54,825 nt of DNA. It comes from Candidatus Aminicenantota bacterium (GTDB lineage Bacteria > Acidobacteriota > Aminicenantia > UBA2199). The notes below the pieces were generated by a model that was not told the origin of the DNA, ran no database searches, and saw nothing but the letters and a program-made list of their open reading frames with translations. The position numbers and the translations under genes were made by a program. Within the stretch, counting starts at the first letter, position 1. Every line of letters starts with the position of its first letter. Below, piece after piece: positions 42,186 through 49,278 of the stretch. The stretch spans positions 1 through 54,825 of the forward strand of contig JAFGSF010000055.1 in the NCBI GenBank assembly GCA_016934745.1, read 5' to 3'.

Positions 42186-43415
42186 GTGGCAAATAAAGTT
42201 TGGCCGGTGGCCGTACTGCTGTTAACCCTGCATTTTTGCCAGGCAAAATCGGCCCTGGATGAGGCCAGGCAAATGGCCGCATCGTATGCCTCATGTACCG
42301 CCCGCTACGACCGTCTTCAAGAAGAATATGAATTGAAAATACGGAGTGGGAGACCCGGCCAGAATCAAAATGAAAGCATCGCCGCCTACAATCGCACCCT
42401 GGCTAAAAAAAAGGCTGAACTGGGAGAGTTGCTTCGGCAGAATGGGAAAAGCAGGTCAAGCAATGAGCTGGATTTGCTGCGCAGCAAAATCATGATTGAA
42501 GCCGGCCGCACGGATGATGCCGAAAAAATCATCGACCGCCTGTGTGCAATCCAATCCCCCCTGGCGCTTGAGGCCAAGCTGCAAAAAGTGTCCATTTATC
42601 TGCTCAAGCAGCGACCTACGAAGGCATTGGAATTGTTTAAATCGATAGAATCCTTGTTAAAAAAAGATGCGCAATTTTTCAAGATTTGTCTTGCCCTGGC
42701 CCGGTCGAATCTGGATGGCAGGATCCGGGAAGAGTATGCCCATAAATTTGTGGACAGCCCGGAACTGCCGGTTTCCTTGCGACCTTATAAAACACTCGTC
42801 TATGCCGACCTGGCAACTTGGGCCAAAGACGCTCGCCGACTGAACCAAGCCAACAGCTATTTTGAAAAAGCCCAGGCCATGAGTCATTATCAGCCATGGC
42901 GGAAAAAATTGACAGCCGAACTTGAACAAATCAGCCTCATGGATAAACCGGCGCCTCCCCTACAGGGGGAGTCATGGCTCAATAGCCGGGCACTGCCATG
43001 GCTGTCCCTCAGGGGGCGGGTGGTGATCATTACTTTCTGGGCACCATGGTGTCCTTCCTGCCGGGAACTCCTGCCGGTGCTCCAGGAGCAATACAGCCAA
43101 TTAAAAAATCAGGGATTGCTGGTTATCGGCTGCACGAAACTGTATGGTTGCAGCAGCGACGACGTCGGCAAAGTGGAAAAAGTCAACGCGGCCGAAGAAC
43201 TGGCACTGATTCAAAAATACCTGGAAAATAATCGCATATTGTACCCGGTGCTGGTCGGGGCCGAAGGCCGCAGTTTTGATACGTATGCCGTAACAGCCGT
43301 TCCCACGCTGGTTTTTTTAGACCGTCGCGGCGTGGTGGAAACCATTCAGTCGGGCAGCAGCACGCCACAGAGAATCCGGGCGCAAATCAAATCATTATTG
43401 GCGGAGACAAAATGA
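42186..43415 (+). CDS. secreted TlpA-type thioredoxin-fold protein with helical N-terminal part
   Basis: A 409-residue protein with a signal peptide (VWPVAVLLLTLHFCQA). Residues about 25-255 are helical, with TPR-like A/L periodicity (AGRTDDAEKIIDRLCAI; RPTKALELFKSI; LNQANSYFEKAQAM). The C-terminal 150 residues are a thioredoxin fold: VIITFWAPWCPSCREL with Cys289/Cys292 and AVPTLVFLDRRG with the cis-Pro. Such TlpA/ResA relatives reduce disulfides in the periplasm, often for cytochrome c or as oxidative repair. The start is GTG after GAGGA. It overlaps the next thioredoxin gene by four bases. Confidence 0.85.
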   Translation: MANKVWPVAVLLLTLHFCQAKSALDEARQMAASYASCTARYDRLQEEYELKIRSGRPGQNQNESIAAYNRTLAKKKAELGELLRQNGKSRSSNELDLLRSKIMIEAGRTDDAEKIIDRLCAIQSPLALEAKLQKVSIYLLKQRPTKALELFKSIESLLKKDAQFFKICLALARSNLDGRIREEYAHKFVDSPELPVSLRPYKTLVYADLATWAKDARRLNQANSYFEKAQAMSHYQPWRKKLTAELEQISLMDKPAPPLQGESWLNSRALPWLSLRGRVVIITFWAPWCPSCRELLPVLQEQYSQLKNQGLLVIGCTKLYGCSSDDVGKVEKVNAAEELALIQKYLENNRILYPVLVGAEGRSFDTYAVTAVPTLVFLDRRGVVETIQSGSSTPQRIRAQIKSLLAETK

Positions 43416-43717
43416 AAAAAGTCAACGTGACCGAGTTGGAGCAAAAACTTCATTCGCAGCTTTATATCCTTCTCGATTTCAGCTCTCCGGGTTGTGCTCC
43501 CTGTCAAAAAATTTCGCAAACATTGCCATCCATGATTGCCGAGTTAGCGGACATCGATATCGGCGCTTTTGAAGTCGACATTGCCGCGGAACCGGGAATT
43601 GCCAGCAAATTTTTTGTTCTCGGCGTCCCAACTCTGATCCTTTTCAAAAAAGGCCAGGAAATTGCCCGTTTCAATTCGTTGCCGAAGGCGAGTAAAATCA
43701 AACAGCTCCTGTCCTGA
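43412..43717 (+). CDS. thioredoxin-like protein
   Basis: A 101-residue thioredoxin fold without a signal peptide. FSSPGCAPCQKIS carries the CAPC redox pair (Cys28/Cys31) and VLGVPTLILFKKGQ the cis-Pro loop. The WCGPC of standard thioredoxin is altered to GCAPC, so redox potential and partners may differ. It is translated with the secreted TlpA-like protein upstream (ATGA overlap), suggesting that the cytoplasmic and periplasmic members serve the same redox path. Confidence 0.88.
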   Translation: MKKVNVTELEQKLHSQLYILLDFSSPGCAPCQKISQTLPSMIAELADIDIGAFEVDIAAEPGIASKFFVLGVPTLILFKKGQEIARFNSLPKASKIKQLLS

Positions 43718-43793
43718 AAAAAGGACAGTTTATTTCAAATGCCCGGCAAATTGTTGGCATCAGAAATGCTTCCATAGTGTCAGGAGGTAGATC

Positions 43794-44462
43794 ATGAAAC
43801 GAACACTAGCATTATTGATCTGTTTAGCTTTAGGATCTGGATTTATTTTTTCTCAGAGTTTCAATTTCAAAATAGGCCTTTTCAACCCTTCTTTGAAATC
43901 GGACCTGTGGCAAGACAATATGCAGAACCTGGCATTCAACAAAACCGATATGCTCAACACCTATTATGCTGCAGAGTACGAGATTTTCCTCAATCGCTTC
44001 ACTTCATTTTCACTGGAAATAGGTAAATACAGCAAGGATGTATACTCCCAGTACAAAGATTACACCGATCAGGACGGGAGCCCCATTTTCCAGAATATTT
44101 CACTCAGCATCACTCCAATTGAAGCCAACATTAAACTTTATCCTTTCGGTCACCGGAAAATGGTTTACCCGTTTTTTGGGGCCGGGCTTGGACTTTATGC
44201 ATGGACATACCAGCAATGGGGGGATTTTATCATTTTCCCCGGGCTCGATATTGAGAATGGATTTGCAGAAACTGAAACATTCAGCGTGGGGTTCAACTGT
44301 CGGGCCGGCCTGGTTTTTCGTTTTCACCACCGCGTGGCGTTGACTTTTGAAGGCAAATATCAGTACGTGCGCGGCCAATTGTCTGGATATTTTGAAGGTT
44401 TTGAAATGCTGGACCTGGGAGGAATCACGGCCACCGTGGGCGTTCATTTTTTCCTGCGCTGA
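43794..44462 (+). CDS. predicted outer-membrane beta-barrel protein
   Basis: A 222-residue protein with a signal peptide (LALLICLALGSGFIFSQ) and alternating hydrophobic/polar strands with aromatic girdles (FNFKIGLFNP, SFSLEIGKYSK, VYPFFGAGLGLYAWTY, FSVGFNCRAGLVFRF, RVALTFEGKYQYV, ATVGVHFFLR). The last strand ends near the C-terminus, as in OmpW/OmpX-like 8-strand barrels, although the final residue is Arg rather than Phe. Function unknown. CAGGAGG precedes the ATG. It lies upstream of the tRNA pair. Confidence 0.75.
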   Translation: MKRTLALLICLALGSGFIFSQSFNFKIGLFNPSLKSDLWQDNMQNLAFNKTDMLNTYYAAEYEIFLNRFTSFSLEIGKYSKDVYSQYKDYTDQDGSPIFQNISLSITPIEANIKLYPFGHRKMVYPFFGAGLGLYAWTYQQWGDFIIFPGLDIENGFAETETFSVGFNCRAGLVFRFHHRVALTFEGKYQYVRGQLSGYFEGFEMLDLGGITATVGVHFFLR

Positions 44463-44506
44463 AAGTCGTTGAAAAAACGGACCGCCCTTTTGCAATGCCC
44501 GGAAGA

Positions 44507-44535
44507 TTGACATAGCGGGATAAATATGTTAAATA
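44507..44535 (+). promoter_or_regulatory. promoter of the tRNA-Lys/tRNA-Glu transcript
   Basis: TTGACA (44507-44512), 17-bp spacer, TAAATA (44530-44535). The predicted start near 44542 lies ten bases before tRNA-Lys. A GC-rich stretch (GACGGACC) follows the -10 like a stringent discriminator. Confidence 0.6.
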
Positions 44536-44551
44536 TATGACGGACCTGGTC

Positions 44552-44624
44552 GGGCCGTTAGCTCAGCTGGCAGAGCACCGCCCTTTTAAGGCGGGTGCCG
44601 TTGGTTCGAATCCAACACGGCTCA
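44552..44624 (+). tRNA. tRNA-Lys (anticodon TTT)
   Basis: Acceptor GGGCCGT pairs with ACGGCTC (one G-U), discriminator A. D-arm GCTCAGCTGGCAGAGC; anticodon stem CCGCC/GGCGG with loop CTTTTAA, anticodon UUU; T-arm TTGGTTCGAATCCAA. CCA is not encoded. Confidence 0.97.
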
Positions 44625-44630
44625 TCGTTC

Positions 44631-44702
44631 GGCCCGTTCGTCTATCGGTTAGGACATAAGATTTTCAATCTTATAAGAGGGGTTCGACTCCCCTACGGGC
44701 TA
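44631..44702 (+). tRNA. tRNA-Glu (anticodon TTC)
   Basis: Acceptor GGCCCGT pairs with ACGGGCT (first pair G-U), discriminator A. Anticodon stem TAAGA/TCTTA with loop TTTTCAA, anticodon UUC; T-arm AGGGGTTCGACTCCCCT. It lies six bases after tRNA-Lys. Its last three bases overlap the stop codon of the convergent YciB-Nudix gene. Confidence 0.96.
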
Positions 44703-45842
44703 TTTCCTTTCCAGCACCGGGGCATTCCCTGCCGCCGGCCGCTTGCATTCCACTTTCCCGAACACGTGTTTTAGCAGGATATCGAACTCGAACTCCAGGT
44801 TCGGCGTCAGAATGCCTTTGCCGCGCACCTCACGGATCTTGCTGATCTTCCAGAACTTCCCCGCACTGATCTCCTCGCGATTGATGCGCAGCGTCCGGTC
44901 GGTCCGGGTGACGAACATGGTAACCAGTTCGGACTCGATGTCGCTCTCCCAGACATAGCGGGCCACTGGCACGGCCTGGAAGGCACATAGACCCAGTTCC
45001 TCTTCGGCTTCCCGCTTCAGGGCTTCCTCCACCTTTTCGCCGCTGCACACGTGCCCGCCGACCGCCGTGTCCCACTTCCCCGGCTGGATCTGCTTCCGCT
45101 CCGAACGCTTCTGCAGGAAAATGCGGTCCTGGGCGTTGAGCACGTGCAGATGGACGACTGGGTGCAGCAACCCCGGTTGCGAATGGCAGGCGCTGCGTGG
45201 AGCCCGGCCGCGCACATGGCCCTCGGTATCGACGATGTCGAACCATTCCTCGTCTGCATATTGGGCGGCGACGGCTTTCGCCCGCCGCACGCGTCCGCGC
45301 TTGGTCAGCCATTCTGCCAGGAACAACACGGCGAAAAGAATATAGAAGAGCCCTCCGGAGATGAAGCCCCAAGCGGCAAGCGACATGGCCAGGGCTGCGT
45401 AAACGGTCAGTACGGCATGGCCGAAAAAGATAAAGAACATCATCTTCACGCTGTGCGTCATTTGCCGTGTCTGCTCCTCGCTGAGTTCGATCCCCTTCAA
45501 GTAGCGCCGCGACATGGCCAGCACGATGTTCATCGGCGTGAAGGCCGAGACACCCAGGACCCCGCAGAAAATAAACTCGACGATGGCCGGCTTCAATCGA
45601 AAAAAGACGTCGTTCTCCAACAGCAGCGACAGGCCGCCCATGGCCACGATCAGCAGCGTGTCGATCAGGATGAAACGGTCCCAGATCTTTTCCTTGGCAT
45701 AGGAATATGCCAACTCGGCGATTCCCGCAGCGACGGCGACGATGAGGCCGACGCGTATGCCCCACAAGGAATCGGCGACAATAAAAATGATCAGGGGCAA
45801 AAAGCCCGGGGCCAGAGTTTTAATTATGTGCAGGCGGTTCAA
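44700..45842 (-). CDS. YciB/IspZ-like membrane domain fused to a Nudix hydrolase
   Basis: A 380-residue fusion. Residues about 1-180 resemble the septation protein A (YciB/IspZ) family: FLPLIIFIVADSLWGIRVG, MGGLSLLLENDVFFRLKP and further helices, five or six in all. Residues about 200-360 are a Nudix domain like isopentenyl-diphosphate isomerase or the YfcD type: RGRAPRSACHSQPGLLHPVVHL, KWDTAVGGHVCSGE and a complete Nudix box at 263-285 with R277, E278, E281 and E282. The substrate may be a nucleoside-diphosphate or prenyl diphosphate at the membrane. Its composition is richer in G/C than that of its neighbours. It overlaps rfaE1 by four bases, so it is the last gene of the LPS operon. Confidence 0.85.
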   Translation of the reverse strand: MNRLHIIKTLAPGFLPLIIFIVADSLWGIRVGLIVAVAAGIAELAYSYAKEKIWDRFILIDTLLIVAMGGLSLLLENDVFFRLKPAIVEFIFCGVLGVSAFTPMNIVLAMSRRYLKGIELSEEQTRQMTHSVKMMFFIFFGHAVLTVYAALAMSLAAWGFISGGLFYILFAVLFLAEWLTKRGRVRRAKAVAAQYADEEWFDIVDTEGHVRGRAPRSACHSQPGLLHPVVHLHVLNAQDRIFLQKRSERKQIQPGKWDTAVGGHVCSGEKVEEALKREAEEELGLCAFQAVPVARYVWESDIESELVTMFVTRTDRTLRINREEISAGKFWKISKIREVRGKGILTPNLEFEFDILLKHVFGKVECKRPAAGNAPVLERK

Positions 45843-46816
45843 TGGCGTTTCAGGATATATAAAAGCCTCGTTTTTAATTCTTGCGGGTTGACTTGCGACG
45901 TGCCGATTTTTTCCACCACGATAGAAGCGGCGGCATTGGCCAGGGCCACGGCCTCACGCAGAGAGGTTCCTGAAACAAGGGCCAGGGTAAGAATGGCGAC
46001 CACCGTATCGCCGGCACCGGTCACGTCAAATACTTCATGACTGAAAGCGGGAAGATGGAATATTTTTCCGCCCCTGGCTGCTGCCGAGATGCCGTAGCCG
46101 CCCCGGGTGATCACGGTGACCGCAGTGCGAAATTTACGGCGGATACTTTTCAAGGCCAAGGCGGCATCATCATCGCTGTTGATATTTTTTCCGAACATTT
46201 CCTCGGCTTCTTTCAAATTGGGCGTAATGGCAGTCACATCGCGATATAAAGGGAAATGGGGCGGCTTGGGATCGACAATGATGGGAATGCCAGCGGCAAT
46301 GGCCTTGCTTTTTAGCAGTTCCATCACGGGGCCGCTGACCGTGCCTTTGGCATAATCAGATACAATGATGCCATCGATCTGGGCAGCTTGAACGACCGCC
46401 CGGATCTGTTCAACCAAGGCATCGTTAAGGACAATCTTTTTTTCGTGGTCAATGCGGACGATTTGCTGGCGTTGGGAAATAATCCTGGTCTTAATGATGG
46501 TTTTGTTTTGCGGGTCAGAAATTACCGAATCAACCCCTTTTTTGATGCGTGCGATCTCTGCATTCAAGCCATCGTCGCCGATGACACCCAGCAGCAGACC
46601 CTGGGCACCCAAATGATCAATATTGGCGGCCACATTGCCGGCTCCGCCCAATCGCAATTCCTCCGACCTAACCTTGAGCACCGGCACCGGTGCTTCCGGA
46701 GAAATGCGTTCGACCTCACCGAAAATATATCGATCCACGATAATATCCCCATAGACCAGTATTTTTTTTCCGACAAAGCGGCTGCAAATTTCATTAATTC
46801 GTTTCAATGTGAGCAT
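45839..46816 (-). CDS. rfaE1: D-glycero-beta-D-manno-heptose-7-phosphate kinase
   Basis: A 325-residue PfkB-family sugar kinase. ILVYGDIIVDRYIFGEVERISPEAPVPVL is the heptose-kinase opening; LRLGGAGNVAANI binds the sugar; DVTGAGDTVVAILTLAL carries the catalytic Asp and anion hole. It matches the kinase half of HldE and lacks the nucleotidyltransferase half, so RfaE2 must be separate. It phosphorylates heptose-7-phosphate in LPS inner-core synthesis. GAGGA precedes the ATG. It overlaps the ligase gene by 23 nt upstream and the YciB-Nudix gene by four downstream. Confidence 0.92.
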   Translation of the reverse strand: MLTLKRINEICSRFVGKKILVYGDIIVDRYIFGEVERISPEAPVPVLKVRSEELRLGGAGNVAANIDHLGAQGLLLGVIGDDGLNAEIARIKKGVDSVISDPQNKTIIKTRIISQRQQIVRIDHEKKIVLNDALVEQIRAVVQAAQIDGIIVSDYAKGTVSGPVMELLKSKAIAAGIPIIVDPKPPHFPLYRDVTAITPNLKEAEEMFGKNINSDDDAALALKSIRRKFRTAVTVITRGGYGISAAARGGKIFHLPAFSHEVFDVTGAGDTVVAILTLALVSGTSLREAVALANAAASIVVEKIGTSQVNPQELKTRLLYILKRH

Positions 46817-47981
46817 GATTGTCCTCTTTCAAGGTTAAAAAAGGCAGGCTTAAAAAATAAAAAAAAATGAACTTGATTTCACTGTCACCAAAATTATATT
46901 CAAACATGCCAGCCACCAAAAAACCGACAAATACGAATAGCACTCCGACCGTGATGGCGCGTCTCTCTCCGGACGAGGACTTTAATGATTTCAATAGCTG
47001 GATCATGATAAATACACAGGCCAAGAGAATACTAGCCAGGGCGAATATCCCCCGTTCAGCAAGAATTTGCATGAAATTGTTATGCAAATGAACATTAATT
47101 TGCCTTGATTCCGGATGCTTGTACCGGGCCTCGTTCCCGGCAATTACTTTTTCGATGTTATTGCTTCCTACTCCGGTCAACGGATAGTCGCTGAATATCT
47201 TGATTCCCGAGTAGAACATATATATCCTTTCGCGGTTGGCGCTGTTTTGAAGATCAATGATGGAACGGGCCCGGCTTGTAACCGCCGGCGGAGCCAGCAA
47301 TATCATGACCAGCAACAAGGGCGCCATTGCCATAAGGTACTTGGGCTTGAAAAAAATGATGAATAGTATCACCGAGGCACCGATCCCCAGCCACACGTTG
47401 CGTGTCAAAGAAAAGGCGATGGCGACCAGCATGACCATCAGGGCTATTGAAATCATGAATGCTTTTTTTTTAGTCAGGCCCAGCAGCAGTAATACCAAAA
47501 AAAAGATAAATGGGAATAGCAGCAGCCCGGCATAGGTCATCCAATGGGAGGTAAAGCCCTTCAAACGTTCCGACAGAACGATGCCCTTAATTAAAACGGT
47601 ATAGATTCCCACCAGTGCCGAAAGCACGCCCGAGGCCAAAACCGTCCATAGGGAAAGCCAGACACGCTTCCGGGAGTTCAAAAGCCAAAGATAGATCGGA
47701 ATCAGCAGAAAGATAAGCAGTTCTTTGTTATCGCGAATGCTTGCCGTCCAGTCAACAGAAAAAACCGTGGCCAGCATGGTGAAAAAAATGTAGGCTGCAA
47801 AAAAACAGCAGAAAAACGGCAGCACGGGAAATGTCCCGCCCCGGAGCAGGTGGAGGATGAACAGCACCAAGATCATGGTGATGAGTATATAACAAGCGGC
47901 GATGGAGAAATTAATAAGAAATAGGAATGCCAATAACAGGGTTAAAGCCAGTCTATTTAATGAAATTGCTGATGGCATCAT
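46794..47981 (-). CDS. O-antigen ligase / polymerase-like membrane protein
   Basis: A 395-residue protein with about ten to twelve helices and the Wzy_C/WaaL signature in a periplasmic loop: GIKIFSDYPLTGVGSNNIEKV followed by HLHNNFMQILAERG, where the His is the conserved catalytic one. It likely joins a glycan to lipid A-core or polymerises repeat units on the outer face of the inner membrane. The chosen ATG overlaps the heptosyltransferase gene by 29 nt and follows GGTGGG. The frame opens 15 codons earlier. Its place between heptosyltransferase and heptose kinase genes supports an LPS role. Confidence 0.83.
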   Translation of the reverse strand: MMPSAISLNRLALTLLLAFLFLINFSIAACYILITMILVLFILHLLRGGTFPVLPFFCCFFAAYIFFTMLATVFSVDWTASIRDNKELLIFLLIPIYLWLLNSRKRVWLSLWTVLASGVLSALVGIYTVLIKGIVLSERLKGFTSHWMTYAGLLLFPFIFFLVLLLLGLTKKKAFMISIALMVMLVAIAFSLTRNVWLGIGASVILFIIFFKPKYLMAMAPLLLVMILLAPPAVTSRARSIIDLQNSANRERIYMFYSGIKIFSDYPLTGVGSNNIEKVIAGNEARYKHPESRQINVHLHNNFMQILAERGIFALASILLACVFIMIQLLKSLKSSSGERRAITVGVLFVFVGFLVAGMFEYNFGDSEIKFIFFYFLSLPFLTLKEDNHAHIETN

Positions 47982-48978
47982 ATACTTTTCCCACCGAAAT
48001 ATTCCGCATGCAGCGGATTGTATCATATTTGCATTTCCTTTGCGAACAGGGACGACAATCCATATCCAGCTGTAAGATCTCTACACGCTCTTTTCTCCAG
48101 GGTCCGCTGATTTGGGTCAGATTGGGACCGAAAAAAGCGACCAGCGGCGTCGGGGTCAGGGAAGCCAGGTGCAATGGCCCGGAATCGGCTCCAACATACA
48201 CTGCGGCCCCATTGATCAAATGCAAGAGTTCATGGATCGACAACGATCCTGAAAAATCATAGGTATGCGGTATTTTTGCCAAAATTCCGGCGCGTTGTTT
48301 TTCGTTGGCACTGTGGCCAATCATAAAAACAGGGATTTGCCGGGCACTCAGTCTACGGACCAGGGTTATGAAATTTTCCATACCCCAATCACGGAAGTGG
48401 TTGCCTGCGCCTAGATGAATGACGACCTTCGGAGTTATGCGGCTTACTGCAGCCAGTCTTTCGGAAACTGGGAATCGAGAAAAATCAATGGCTGGAAACG
48501 GAGGGGGCGCTTCAAGCGGAATACCTATTTTTTCCAGCAACCTGGCTTGGTTTAAAACGGAATGGCTGGGAAATTTTCCGATGTGCCGTGGAGCCATGTC
48601 CGTGTACGCCCAATTTCTATTGAGTGTGCGGTAGCCAATCCGGCGGGAAGCGCCACTGGCCAATGTGAGCAAGGCACTGCTGGGGCCCGAATGAAAATCA
48701 ACCACTGTACGAATACCAATATTTTTCACTTTTTTTCGAAATTCCCTGATATCCCGCCAAGTCAATTTGGATGGAACGGTGATAATATTGTCTACGCCGG
48801 GAATCATTGCGCTAGCTTCCCGAAATCTCTCCTCAACTAAATAATGAACCATGCGTTGCGGGTGATGCTTTTTGAACATTTGAATAGCCGGAATGGTGAA
48901 GATGATATCGCCGAGCAAACGCAGGCGGATGAATAGCACATCTTCGTGATTAATCTCGCCTTGCGCCATGTGTTGCAT
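47953..48978 (-). CDS. glycosyltransferase family 9 (heptosyltransferase-like)
   Basis: A 341-residue GT-B enzyme. VLFIRLRLLGDIIFTIPAI is the GT9 opening, VVIHLGAGNHFRDWGMENF the central sugar-nucleotide block, and GADSGPLHLASLTPTPLVAFFGP the signature of ADP-heptose:LPS heptosyltransferases. A C-terminal CRPCSQRKCKYDTIRCM cluster recalls the Cys-rich tail of GT9 members. It is first in a run with O-antigen ligase, rfaE1 and YciB-Nudix genes. GGAGG lies just before two ATG codons; the second has workable spacing. Confidence 0.88.
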   Translation of the reverse strand: MQHMAQGEINHEDVLFIRLRLLGDIIFTIPAIQMFKKHHPQRMVHYLVEERFREASAMIPGVDNIITVPSKLTWRDIREFRKKVKNIGIRTVVDFHSGPSSALLTLASGASRRIGYRTLNRNWAYTDMAPRHIGKFPSHSVLNQARLLEKIGIPLEAPPPFPAIDFSRFPVSERLAAVSRITPKVVIHLGAGNHFRDWGMENFITLVRRLSARQIPVFMIGHSANEKQRAGILAKIPHTYDFSGSLSIHELLHLINGAAVYVGADSGPLHLASLTPTPLVAFFGPNLTQISGPWRKERVEILQLDMDCRPCSQRKCKYDTIRCMRNISVGKVYDAISNFIK

Positions 48979-48981
48979 CAT

Positions 48982-49278
48982 CCCTCCGAACTTGTTTATA
49001 CTAATGGCAAACTGTCAGGATTGTGGAATATTTATACACAACATAAATCAAACAGGCCGATTTTCTCATTTTTACTGCGGGCTGTCAACTGCCCATAAAA
49101 CTGGATTAAATTGGTTTGGATTCCAAAACCTCAGTCCAATGACTATTTCAGGTAATTTCATTTGTTATCGGCATTTCAGGAAGATAGAAAGTATGCAATC
49201 CATGAAAATACATACCCCACAATATTTTTTAAATTAATTGAAACAGATTTCCACAGTGCTTGCACAAAAAAAAAGACC
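48982..49278. other. intergenic region without a visible gene
   Basis: About 300 bp of AT-rich sequence between the GT9 gene (start) and the M23 gene (end), both on the minus strand. A TATAAA near 48999-49004 could be the -10 of the LPS operon, but no good -35 pairs with it. I see no hairpin with a U-run and no ORF with a ribosome site. Confidence 0.5.

Noticed and set aside
44830..45765. 311-codon frame on the minus strand, shifted from YciB-Nudix
   Set aside because: Arg/His/Pro-rich out-of-frame reading of a GC-rich gene; the Nudix motifs lie in the other frame.
45051..46040. 329-codon open frame on the plus strand
   Set aside because: Antisense to the YciB-Nudix and rfaE1 genes, whose products are clearly recognisable. 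The translated peptide has no family look and no ribosome site.
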